16,734 nucleotides of DNA, taken from contig CAKZZO010000072.1 of the NCBI GenBank assembly GCA_937885175.1, positions 1-16,734 on the forward strand. Reading direction: 5' to 3'. Shown in pieces: positions 6,911-14,651 of this stretch. The position numbers were made by a program, and so were the translations under genes. Below the pieces are notes generated by a model. The model saw nothing but the letters and a program-made list of their open reading frames with translations. It was not told where the DNA came from and did no database searches. The stretch comes from an uncultured Treponema sp. Its GTDB lineage: Bacteria; Spirochaetota; Spirochaetia; Treponematales; Treponemataceae. The first letter of the stretch is position 1. The number at the start of each line of letters is the position of its first letter.

Positions 6911-7603
6911 ATGGCAGGTGAAACTCATGGTAAGAAGAATGATGTCCTCGGTGAAGGAGTCGCTCTCTATAAGCGGGGAGATTTTCTTGCGGCCATTTCT
7001 TTTTTTCTAGGACTTCCTGACGATAGCGGTGCTGACAGCATTGATTTAGCCTATTATATTGGACTTTGCTATACCAAATTGCAGCGATATGAAGATGCCT
7101 TGCTCTATCTTGAACAGGTTGTTACGGCAGGACAGAACCTTGACCGCGTATTGCAGTGCCGTTTTTTGCTTGCCGTCATATACACATCAACTGGAAGAAA
7201 AAAACTTGCCGATTTTGAGCTTCAAAAATTGCTTGAGGCAAAATATCGTCCAGCATCAGTGTATGCGGCCCTGGCATATAACGCATGGATGCAGGATGAG
7301 GCGGAAGCCAGTATTTCCTACTATAAAAAAGCCTTGGAAATAGATCCGGAAAATGCTACTGCCCTCAACGGTCTGGGCTATGTTCTTGCCTGTGAAAACC
7401 GTGATTTAACGACCGCCTTGACCTATTGCAAAAAAGCCCTTAAAAAGGCGCCCAATTCCGCCGCCTGCCTTGATTCTGTGGGCTGGGTCTACCTCAAACT
7501 GGGGCTTATGGAAGATGCCAATAAATTTCTGACCCTTGCAAAGGAAATCATGCCGGACAGCGAGGAAATCAAGGAACATATTCGTTTGGCGCAGGTGAGT
7601 TAA
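6911..7603 (+). CDS. Cytoplasmic tetratricopeptide repeat protein
   Basis: A 230-residue protein made largely of TPR helix pairs (about 10-50, 50-85, 85-120, 120-155, 155-190 and 190-225). The clearest is ISYYKKALEIDPENATALNGLG. TPRs are protein-interaction scaffolds. No catalytic domain, signal peptide or membrane segment is seen, so it probably works in the cytoplasm. The ATG at 6911 has a strong GGGAGGA Shine-Dalgarno just upstream, preferred to a TTG at 6893. It lies 21 nt after surE and 1 nt before the next gene, so it is likely part of the same operon. The partner is unknown; the neighbouring secreted TPR/VWA protein sits across the membrane and need not be a direct partner. Confidence 0.85.
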   Translation: MAGETHGKKNDVLGEGVALYKRGDFLAAISFFLGLPDDSGADSIDLAYYIGLCYTKLQRYEDALLYLEQVVTAGQNLDRVLQCRFLLAVIYTSTGRKKLADFELQKLLEAKYRPASVYAALAYNAWMQDEAEASISYYKKALEIDPENATALNGLGYVLACENRDLTTALTYCKKALKKAPNSAACLDSVGWVYLKLGLMEDANKFLTLAKEIMPDSEEIKEHIRLAQVS

Positions 7604-7604
7604 A

Positions 7605-9701
7605 ATGAAAGTATTGAATCCGACAGGTCAATCAAAAAAAATGTTTTGCTCCCTTGTCTTTATGCTGGCTGCTGTCCTGGCATTTTCTCAGCAGACACCT
7701 TTTACCAGCGCGGAGGCAAGGGCTTTGAATGCGTCAGGTACGCAGACTGCTCAGAGTGCAAGGGCATTTCAGGAATTCCGCCGGGGTGTACAGGCCTACT
7801 ATCGCGGTGCCTTTAACGATGCAATCCTGCAGTTTGAAAAAGCGCTTTCCTATCTGCCAAACGAAAATCTTATCCTGGACTGGCTGGGCAAATCCTACTA
7901 TCGCTCAGGCATTGAGGGGGCTGCTTTACAACAGTGGCAGTTTGCTTCGGATAACGGCTATGGCGGACTCCTGCTGAAAAATCAGATTGAGATTGTGAGG
8001 GAGCGGCGCATTACTGATAACGCCTATCAGACTTCGGTAAAATACACGGAGGCGGGGTCCTTTGGCGGCTACAATGGCGATGTAATGGTTTTTAGCCAGC
8101 CCATTTCTGTATTGCCGGAGTCAGACGGTTCTGTCTGGGTGCTTGCCTACGGTTCCAATGAACTGGTAAAAATCGACATTAACGGTCTGGTGGTGAATCG
8201 GGTAAATGTTCCTCTGGTAGGCTTTGACCGACCCATGGACATGATTCGCAGCCGCGATGGCAATATCCTTGTTTCGGAGTCTGCCGGAGACCGCATCAGT
8301 ATGTTTAACGCTAGGGGAGGATTCATCAAGTCCTTTGGCGAAAAGGGTATCGGTGTGGGGCAGATGGTTGGCCCCCAGTATCTGGCTGAGGATGATTCCG
8401 GCAATGTGTATGTGACTGACTTTGGAAACGCCCGTGTTGACGTATTTGACAAAGAGGGAAAAGGTCTTTTTTATTTTGGCGGAAAGACTGCTGAATTTGC
8501 CGGCCTTAAGGCTCCCACTGGAATTGCCTATGCGGGTGGAGAAATCTGCGTTGCCGATGCGGTGACAGGTGCGGTGTATCGTTTTGACACGGCGGGAAAC
8601 TACACGGGTCTCCTCTGCAAGGAGAAGTCTTTTGTCAAGCCGGAATCCATGAAGCAGTGGGGCGGCTATATCGTTGTCTGTGACAAAAATCATGTGTATT
8701 CAGTGGACGTGTCTACTGGTGCTGTATATGAAAATGTGAATACAGGTAATGCTCCCTCCCGGGTGACCTGTGCGGTGCCTGATGCAAACGGAAATGTGCT
8801 GGTAAGCGATGTGGTGTCTAATGAAGTATACATCATGGCAAAGATGAGCGAGCTTATTGGCGGCCTTTTTGTGCAGATTGAGCGCGTGGATGCGTCTGCC
8901 TTTCCCAAGGTGACCCTGGAAGTCAAGGTTGAAAACCGCCACCGCCAGAGCATTGTGGGGCTAAAGGATGTCAATTTTCTTGTCACTGAGCGAAAGGGAA
9001 CGGTGCAGGACTTAAAGTATGAGGGCGCCGCCTTTGCCAATGAAATTGCAGATGTAACGCTTGTAATTGATCGCTCTGTCTCCACTTCCCGCCATCGTGA
9101 GGAATTGGAAAGTGCCGTGCGGGAGATTGCCGCATCAATGAAGGGAGCGGGCACGGTTCGTGTCATCAGTGCATCTGCCATGCCAATTCTTGAATACACG
9201 GGTTCACCATCCGGCATAGAGAAGTTCAGTGCAAGCGCGCTTAAAAATCCACCTTCATCGGATGTGCGTTTGGACAGTGCCCTGCGTCTTGCGGTGAACG
9301 GTCTTATAACGGCGGAAAAAAAGCGGGCGATTATCTATCTGACGGACGGTGAGGTGAGTCAGACGGCATTTAGCAACTACAGCCTTTCCGATTTGTCCGC
9401 TTATTTGAACAACAATTCGGTTTCCATGGCAGTCGTCACGCTTTCCTCTCGTTCTCCTGCGCGGGAAATTCGATATCTTACGGAGCATACGAACGGTAAC
9501 GAATACTATGTCTACCGCAGTCAGGGCTTGTCAGATGTGATGAAAGATATTCTCGCTATTCCCAGCGGCATGTACCGGCTTTCTTACACATCCGTGCTTA
9601 CTAAGGAATACGGGCAGGCCTATCTTCCTGTAGAAGTGGAAAGCTATCTGATGAATCGCAGTGGTCGGGCTGAGACTGGCTATTTTGCACCGCTTGATTG
9701 A
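7605..9701 (+). CDS. Secreted TPR / NHL beta-propeller / VWA protein
   Basis: A 698-residue exported protein. The N-terminus has Lys11-Lys12 and a hydrophobic stretch with likely cleavage around Ala-Phe-Ser/Gln-Gln (about residue 28). TPR helices span about 52-118 (YYRGAFNDAILQFEKAL). An NHL/SMP-30-like propeller covers about 160-415, with repeats such as GNVYVTDFGNARVDVFD. A linker follows, then a von Willebrand A domain at about 482-660. The VWA metal site is intact in part: DRSVS (Asp489, Ser491, Ser493) and TDG (580-582). Such domains bind partners through a metal ion. AGGTGAG 5 nt before the ATG is the Shine-Dalgarno. The role is unknown; a periplasmic or surface binding scaffold is an inference. 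No terminator follows. Confidence 0.85.
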   Translation: MKVLNPTGQSKKMFCSLVFMLAAVLAFSQQTPFTSAEARALNASGTQTAQSARAFQEFRRGVQAYYRGAFNDAILQFEKALSYLPNENLILDWLGKSYYRSGIEGAALQQWQFASDNGYGGLLLKNQIEIVRERRITDNAYQTSVKYTEAGSFGGYNGDVMVFSQPISVLPESDGSVWVLAYGSNELVKIDINGLVVNRVNVPLVGFDRPMDMIRSRDGNILVSESAGDRISMFNARGGFIKSFGEKGIGVGQMVGPQYLAEDDSGNVYVTDFGNARVDVFDKEGKGLFYFGGKTAEFAGLKAPTGIAYAGGEICVADAVTGAVYRFDTAGNYTGLLCKEKSFVKPESMKQWGGYIVVCDKNHVYSVDVSTGAVYENVNTGNAPSRVTCAVPDANGNVLVSDVVSNEVYIMAKMSELIGGLFVQIERVDASAFPKVTLEVKVENRHRQSIVGLKDVNFLVTERKGTVQDLKYEGAAFANEIADVTLVIDRSVSTSRHREELESAVREIAASMKGAGTVRVISASAMPILEYTGSPSGIEKFSASALKNPPSSDVRLDSALRLAVNGLITAEKKRAIIYLTDGEVSQTAFSNYSLSDLSAYLNNNSVSMAVVTLSSRSPAREIRYLTEHTNGNEYYVYRSQGLSDVMKDILAIPSGMYRLSYTSVLTKEYGQAYLPVEVESYLMNRSGRAETGYFAPLD

Positions 9702-9735
9702 CGCATGACTCTTGTGTACTCGGGCTTGCGAGATG

Positions 9736-9764
9736 TTGACGATGATTTTAATAAAGGGTATTCT
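9736..9764 (+). promoter_or_regulatory. Bactofilin promoter
   Basis: TTGACG (9736-9741), a 17-nt spacer and TATTCT (9759-9764) lie 7 nt before the ATG at 9772. Normal start-site spacing puts +1 at or next to the A of the start codon. The only purine-rich stretch, AAAGGG (9753-9758), is 13 nt away and part of the promoter spacer, so a leaderless mRNA is likely. Confidence 0.7.
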
Positions 9765-9771
9765 GTAGCAT

Positions 9772-10134
9772 ATGTTTGAAGTAAAAGATACTGACCTTTT
9801 TAACCTTGAAGAAGATGACTTTGACACAATTCTTGCCGATGACATTTCTTTTCGCGGAACCATTAGATTTACCAAACCATTTATGATTCGCGGAAAAGTG
9901 ACAGGCTCAATTGAAGCAACCAATGATTTGGTTATTGATACCCAAGCGGTGGTTACGGCGGAAATTGCGGCAACTCGTGTGCTGGTTCGTGGCAAGGTGG
10001 ACGGTAATATTGCGGGGAGGGATTTGGTTTTTGTATCTTCCACTGGTTCGGTAAAGGGAGATGTTACTTCAAAACAAGTTGTTCTGGAGCCTGGTGCCCG
10101 CTTTAGCGGAAAGTGTACCATGACGGAAAACTGA
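9772..10134 (+). CDS. Bactofilin-family cytoskeletal protein
   Basis: A 120-residue bactofilin (polymer-forming, formerly DUF583). A short acidic N-terminal tail (1-25) precedes a right-handed beta-helix core (about 26-115) with repeating short Gly/Val-rich turns, for example SFRGTIR, MIRGKVTGSI, VLVRGKVDGNI and GSVKGDV. Bactofilins polymerise without nucleotide into filaments that scaffold envelope or cell-shape proteins. The ATG at 9772 is the only sensible start and lies 7 nt after a sigma70-like -10 box. It is followed 18 nt later by a secreted TPR protein with its own Shine-Dalgarno, so the two are probably co-transcribed. Confidence 0.93.
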   Translation: MFEVKDTDLFNLEEDDFDTILADDISFRGTIRFTKPFMIRGKVTGSIEATNDLVIDTQAVVTAEIAATRVLVRGKVDGNIAGRDLVFVSSTGSVKGDVTSKQVVLEPGARFSGKCTMTEN

Positions 10135-10152
10135 TTTTACGGAGTGTGTAAG

Positions 10153-10779
10153 ATGAGCATAAAAAAATTGGTTTTTATGGCAATTGCAGTCTGTCTTTGC
10201 GGACTGACTTTTGCCCAGCAAAAAGCGGATGCCTTGGTTTTGTACCGAAGTGGCCGCTATCCCGAGGCAATTGCAATCTGTGAGCAGGAAATAAAAGATA
10301 ATCCCAATAACATTGATTCCTACTGTGTCTTGTGCTGGAGTCTTGTGCGCAACCGTCAGTATGCACTGGCTGAACAGCATGCCACCGATGCCAGAAAGGT
10401 GAGTCCCTATGATGTTCGGCTCATTGAGATTCAGGCAGAGGCAAAATATTATCTTGGAAAGAATAACGGCGCCATGGAACTCTTTCAGCAGTACATTGCC
10501 ACGGCTCCTGCCACCGCAGCCCGTATTGGAAATGCCTACTATTACATGGGTGAGATTTATATCCGTCAGGCAAAATACCAGCATGCTGACATTGCCATGA
10601 CGGCTTCCGTGCACACGGAACCTACGGTGGATTACTGGTGGACACGCTGCGGCTACGCCCGTGAAATGGCGGGGTCCTATCAGACGGCACTGGATGCATA
10701 CAGCAAGGCTTTGGAATTGAATGCGGCTCAGACAGAAGCGGCTCGTGGCAGAGACCGTTGTACCGCCCGCCTTCGCTAA
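10153..10779 (+). CDS. Secreted tetratricopeptide repeat protein
   Basis: A 208-residue protein. Residues 1-22 form a signal peptide (two Lys, hydrophobic core, cleavage after Thr-Phe-Ala before Gln-Gln). The rest is TPR helices: about 25-60 (LYRSGRYPEAIAICEQEIKD), 60-95, 95-130, 130-165 and 165-200 (YQTALDAYSKALELN). The ATG at 10153 is chosen because GGAG lies 8 nt upstream; a GTG at 10144 overlaps that site. It is probably a periplasmic scaffold. It sits between bactofilin and mtaB, in the same direction. No enzymatic domain is seen. Confidence 0.85.
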   Translation: MSIKKLVFMAIAVCLCGLTFAQQKADALVLYRSGRYPEAIAICEQEIKDNPNNIDSYCVLCWSLVRNRQYALAEQHATDARKVSPYDVRLIEIQAEAKYYLGKNNGAMELFQQYIATAPATAARIGNAYYYMGEIYIRQAKYQHADIAMTASVHTEPTVDYWWTRCGYAREMAGSYQTALDAYSKALELNAAQTEAARGRDRCTARLR

Positions 10780-10791
10780 ACAAGCACAGTC

Positions 10792-12213
10792 ATGAATACA
10801 TCCATTCATTTTGAGACGCTGGGCTGTAAGCTCAATCAGGCGGAAAGTGAAGGTGCGGCACGTGCTTTTACCGATGCAGGTTTTTCTGTTGCCATGAATC
10901 CGCTGACTGCTTCCGACGATGTGCAGCAGGATGTGGGGCTGTGCATCGTGAATACCTGTACTGTAACGGCAAAGGCCGAGCAGAAAGCCCGTCGCATTAT
11001 GCGCCTTTTGCTTGCAAAGTGTCCTCGTGCGGCGGTGCTTGTTACCGGTTGCTATGCTCAGTTGAATCGAGATGAAATCAAGGCGATTGATGAACGAATC
11101 TGTGTGCTGGGCGGTCAGAAAAAGGGTGCGCTGGCAGATCTGCCCGCCTTCTTAAAAAGCCTGCCCGACACAGACGGCAAATCCCTGGCAGATGCCTTGC
11201 AGACGCAGTTTGACGGAGCCGCTGGCCAGCAGTCACTGCACTTTCGTTTGACTACAGACAGTTTTTTAAATCACAGTCGGGCTTCCATAAAGATTCAGGA
11301 TGGCTGCAATGCGGTCTGTACCTATTGCCGCATTCGTCTTGCCCGTGGAAAATCTGTTTCTCTTGCCGCCCAGGATGTAATCAATCAGGTGGCTGCCATG
11401 GAAAAAGCGGGGCAGTCAGAAGTGGTCATTACTACGGTAAACATTGCCCAGTATCGCGGTGCCTGGCAGGACGGTTTTGTAGATTTTGCAGGTCTTCTGG
11501 AACTTTTGCTTTTCCACACGGAGAAAATTGCTATCCGTATTTCCAGTCTTTACCCGGAAATTGTTACTGAACGGCTCGCCAAAATCATTGAAAATCCCCG
11601 CGTACGGCCGCATTTTCATATTTCAATTCAGTCAGGAAGTGATGCGGTACTTGCAAAAATGAAGCGTCCGTATCGTATTGCCGTTGTCTACAAGGCGGTG
11701 GAATTGCTGCGAAAGGCAAAGACAAATCCTTTTCTTGCCTGTGACATTATTGCAGGCTTTCCCGGCGAAAGTGATGAGGATTTTTCCCTTACGATGGAAA
11801 TGCTGAAAAAAACAGGCATGACTTTTGTACACGCCTTTCCCTTTAGTGCCCGGCCGGGAACGGAAGCCTATACAATGCGGCCTATGGTGCCCAACTCCGT
11901 AGCAGGTAAGCGTGTTGCCCAACTGGAAGCCTACAGCAAAGAAGCGAAGACTGCCTATATCAACTCCTTTATAGGACAGGAGCTCAAGGCTGTCTGCGAA
12001 ACACTTCACCGGGCAAAACTTTCCAAGAACAGGATTGTGGTGCATGCCGTAACGGAAAATTTCCTGCACTGTCAGTTGCTTTTTGCTCCTGACGCTTCCC
12101 ATATTCCATCGGCAGGCTCTGTCATCAGGGTAAAAATCCGCCGTCCGCTTTCCGATGCAGAAAAGACAGGGGAGAGTGATACCCTTGCAGAATATGTAGG
12201 CGTAGGTGGATAA
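10792..12213 (+). CDS. mtaB: tRNA (t6A37) methylthiotransferase MtaB
   Basis: A radical-SAM enzyme that converts t6A to ms2t6A at position 37 of ANN-decoding tRNAs. It has 473 residues. The N-terminal domain holds the auxiliary cluster cysteines Cys12 (LGCKLNQ), Cys56 (VNTCTV) and Cys87 (VTGCYAQ). The radical-SAM cluster is CNAVCTYC (Cys172, 176, 179). A TRAM-like region forms the C-terminus. GCKLNQAE favours MtaB over MiaB. It starts 12 nt after the upstream TPR stop and has no clear Shine-Dalgarno, so it may depend on translational coupling. A tRNA-Lys(UUU), a plausible substrate, lies downstream in the same window, though that adjacency may be chance. Confidence 0.93.
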   Translation: MNTSIHFETLGCKLNQAESEGAARAFTDAGFSVAMNPLTASDDVQQDVGLCIVNTCTVTAKAEQKARRIMRLLLAKCPRAAVLVTGCYAQLNRDEIKAIDERICVLGGQKKGALADLPAFLKSLPDTDGKSLADALQTQFDGAAGQQSLHFRLTTDSFLNHSRASIKIQDGCNAVCTYCRIRLARGKSVSLAAQDVINQVAAMEKAGQSEVVITTVNIAQYRGAWQDGFVDFAGLLELLLFHTEKIAIRISSLYPEIVTERLAKIIENPRVRPHFHISIQSGSDAVLAKMKRPYRIAVVYKAVELLRKAKTNPFLACDIIAGFPGESDEDFSLTMEMLKKTGMTFVHAFPFSARPGTEAYTMRPMVPNSVAGKRVAQLEAYSKEAKTAYINSFIGQELKAVCETLHRAKLSKNRIVVHAVTENFLHCQLLFAPDASHIPSAGSVIRVKIRRPLSDAEKTGESDTLAEYVGVGG

Positions 12214-12235
12214 AATTCTTTCCTTGTGATATACT
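12207..12235 (+). promoter_or_regulatory. mlaE operon promoter
   Basis: TGGATA (12207-12212), a 17-nt spacer and TATACT (12230-12235) lie 6 nt before the mlaE ATG, which places +1 on the A of ATG. The -35 overlaps the mtaB stop codon. No Shine-Dalgarno is visible. Confidence 0.6.
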
Positions 12236-12241
12236 CACTAT

Positions 12242-13021
12242 ATGCTGAAAAAGTTGGGAAATTATGTGCTGCAGAAGTTTGCAAGTCTTCCCTATGCCCT
12301 TGGTTTTGTCGGACATGTCTTAAAGTACGCGGCATTGTTTGTAACTCGTGGCAGGGCAGCGCGAAAGATTTTGATTATGCAGTTGCTTTTTACCTATATC
12401 GAAGCCCTGCCGCTGATTGCCGTTATTGCCCTTGCCCTTGGCTCAGCGTTGTATTTGGTGGGAAATCCGCTTTTGCTTTCAATCGGACAAAATGCCCTCA
12501 TCTATAAATTGCTTGTGGTTATCATTGCCCAGGAATTAGGACCGATTCTGGTTGCTTTTATCGTTACGGCTCGCTCTGCAACGGCCATCGCCACGGAATT
12601 GGGAGGCATGGTGGTTACGCATCAGATAGAAAGCTACGTTTCTGTGGGAGTTGACCCCCTCAATCATCTGGTGACCCCCCGCTTTATGGGGGTGACGGCT
12701 TCCGTCTTTCTGCTGACCGTTTATTTTTCCCTCTGCGGCCTTATCGGGCCTTATTTTTTGACCCTGATATTTGACCCGGTTTCTGCTGGTGGATATTTTG
12801 CCGCGCTTCTGAAAGAACTGACGGTTGCAGTCATTTTGACTTCATCCCTGAAAGGAATCCTCTTTGGCATGGTTATCTCTCTGGTAGCATGTTATTTTGG
12901 ACTGAACGTGGAGCGGGCATCTACTGAGGTTCCTATTGCGGCCATTTCTGCGGTAGGAAATTCATTTTTTGGCATTATTCTGGTGGACGTTTTCATCGTA
13001 GTGCTTCCTTATGTTTTTTGA
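12242..13021 (+). CDS. mlaE: MlaE-type lipid ABC transporter permease
   Basis: A 259-residue inner-membrane permease of the MlaE/YrbE family, part of the MCE machinery that moves phospholipid between the membranes. About five membrane segments follow an amphipathic N-terminus. The family-conserved block AQELGPILVAFIVTARSATAIATELGGM (split here as AQELGPILVAFIV and ATAIATELGGM, about residues 98-125) is intact. It is the first gene of mlaE-mlaF-mlaD plus a TPR lipoprotein. The ATG at 12242 has no Shine-Dalgarno and sits 6 nt from a -10-like box. It ends 6 nt before mlaF. Confidence 0.93.
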   Translation: MLKKLGNYVLQKFASLPYALGFVGHVLKYAALFVTRGRAARKILIMQLLFTYIEALPLIAVIALALGSALYLVGNPLLLSIGQNALIYKLLVVIIAQELGPILVAFIVTARSATAIATELGGMVVTHQIESYVSVGVDPLNHLVTPRFMGVTASVFLLTVYFSLCGLIGPYFLTLIFDPVSAGGYFAALLKELTVAVILTSSLKGILFGMVISLVACYFGLNVERASTEVPIAAISAVGNSFFGIILVDVFIVVLPYVF

Positions 13022-13027
13022 GCAGCC

Positions 13028-13723
13028 ATGGCATTATTGGAAATAAAAAATCTAAAATACAGTTCACGTTCTCAGCCTATTATCAAGGGCATCAGTATGC
13101 ATATCCATGAGGGGGAGACTGTCGCCATTACGGGAAAATCTGGTTGCGGTAAGTCCACGCTCCTTAAGCTGATTGCGGGAATCCTTGTTCCTACAGGCGG
13201 CACTGTTTCTTTTGATGGCGTGAACATCAACCTGATGACCAAGGCAGAGAACAGGGCTTTTCGCAGGCGCAGTGCTTTTGTCTTTCAGGATGCGGCTTTA
13301 TGGGCAAATCAGGATATCCTTTCAAATGTGTCCTTGCCCCTCAGCATACATTTTCCTCAGCTCTCCAAGGAAGAAAGACTGGCAGAAGTTGAAAATATGT
13401 GTAAAATAGTAAAGTACGAGCGTTCCCTTTCCCTCCGTCCGGCAGACTTATCCATGGGTGAGCAGAAGCGGGTTGCTTTTGCCCGAGCCATGATTTGTAA
13501 GCCTGACCTGCTTTTTTTGGATGAATGCACGGAATCTCTGGACAGTCGTGGCGCACAGGTGCTTGTCCGTCTGCTGCATGAATTTGAGGACGCGGGAAAG
13601 ACTATGGTCTATGTGACTCACAGTGCAGCCTTTGCAAAGGAATTCAAGGGAACGCACTATGTCATTGATGAAGGAGTTTTGGAGAGTTCTACCTTGGTAG
13701 GAGAAGAGCGGTATGAAGTTTAA
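13028..13723 (+). CDS. mlaF: MlaF-type lipid ABC transporter ATPase
   Basis: A 231-residue ABC ATPase that powers the MlaE permease. Motifs are Walker A GKSGCGKST (36-44), Q-loop Gln87, signature LSMGEQKR (141-148), Walker B LLFLDE (161-166) and the H-loop His198. The D-loop region reads DECTESLD in place of the common DEPTSGLD; the catalytic Glu is kept. The gene starts 6 nt after mlaE and overlaps mlaD by 11 nt. Family assignment rests on the adjoining mlaE and mlaD as well as the motifs. Confidence 0.92.
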   Translation: MALLEIKNLKYSSRSQPIIKGISMHIHEGETVAITGKSGCGKSTLLKLIAGILVPTGGTVSFDGVNINLMTKAENRAFRRRSAFVFQDAALWANQDILSNVSLPLSIHFPQLSKEERLAEVENMCKIVKYERSLSLRPADLSMGEQKRVAFARAMICKPDLLFLDECTESLDSRGAQVLVRLLHEFEDAGKTMVYVTHSAAFAKEFKGTHYVIDEGVLESSTLVGEERYEV

Positions 13724-14642
13724 GATTCGCTATGCTGACCAGATTGTAGGTATTTTTTCTCTCGCCGCGATTGTTGGACTTATTGTCCTTGTGTTTGCCA
13801 TTGGCGGGCAACAGAACTGGTTTACCAAAAAATATCATTACTACACCATCTTTGATTCAGGAGCAAACCTGAAGGCGGGCATGGATTTAACGTACAAGGG
13901 ATTCTCAATTGGAAAAATCAAGAAGATTCAGCTGGAAGGAAATCAGGTTCGCGTAGACTACTTTATCCTGGAAGATTATTCGGAATATGTAAAGGATGGC
14001 TCTCTCGTGCAGTTGAGTGTAAGTCCCATTGGCTTGGGAACATCCTTCAATTTTTTGCCGGGAGCAGGGGAGGAGAATATTGAATCCGGCTCAGAAATCT
14101 ACCGACTGGACTCCCGACAGGGCATGAAGATTCTGGAGGAGAAAAAGAACCGCATTACTCCCAGTGACGACCGAATCACCGCCCTCATGGATCAGGTGCA
14201 GTTCTTTTTGGCGAGTATCACTCGGCTTACGGGTGAGCTGAACAATGCCTTTGTGGGACGAGGTGAAAGCCCCCTTACGCAGACGGTGGGAAATATCGAG
14301 ACGATTACCAAAAATCTTGGCGAACTTACCGGCAATCTCAAAGACCCGGAAGGAATGGTGCCCAGGTTGCTGGGAAAAGAAATGTCCGCCTCCCTTACAG
14401 AGGTTTTTTCTAATCTGACTTCCATAACCAATGAACTGGTAACGATAAGTGAAAACGCAGATACTCTTGTGGCAGACGCAGTTCCCCAGGTAGACACGGC
14501 ACTTACCCAGGTAAATACGCTTTTGGTACAGGTGCAGGATGTCTTAATTGGCGTAAAGAATAATCCCCTTATCAGAAACGGCGTTCCCGACCGCTCCAAC
14601 ACAACGGCGGCTACCTTGCAGCTTCGCAGGACAGATTTTTAG
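13713..14642 (+). CDS. mlaD: MlaD-type MCE-domain protein
   Basis: A 309-residue protein anchored by one N-terminal membrane helix (about 10-31), with a single MCE domain at about 40-118 (DSGANLKAGMDLTYKGFSIGKI). MCE domains form hexameric rings through which lipid passes in the periplasm. It is much longer than E. coli MlaD (183 residues). The extra 150 or so residues at the C-terminus look helical and low in aromatic residues, and could extend the channel toward the outer membrane. It starts inside mlaF with a GGAGAAGAG Shine-Dalgarno, indicating tight coupling, and is followed 9 nt later by a lipoprotein. Confidence 0.92.
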   Translation: MKFKIRYADQIVGIFSLAAIVGLIVLVFAIGGQQNWFTKKYHYYTIFDSGANLKAGMDLTYKGFSIGKIKKIQLEGNQVRVDYFILEDYSEYVKDGSLVQLSVSPIGLGTSFNFLPGAGEENIESGSEIYRLDSRQGMKILEEKKNRITPSDDRITALMDQVQFFLASITRLTGELNNAFVGRGESPLTQTVGNIETITKNLGELTGNLKDPEGMVPRLLGKEMSASLTEVFSNLTSITNELVTISENADTLVADAVPQVDTALTQVNTLLVQVQDVLIGVKNNPLIRNGVPDRSNTTAATLQLRRTDF

Positions 14643-14651
14643 GCAGCATAC

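Noticed and set aside
9702..9735. Terminator after the VWA gene
   Set aside because: Only a 4-bp CTCG/CGAG pairing without a T-tract is present.
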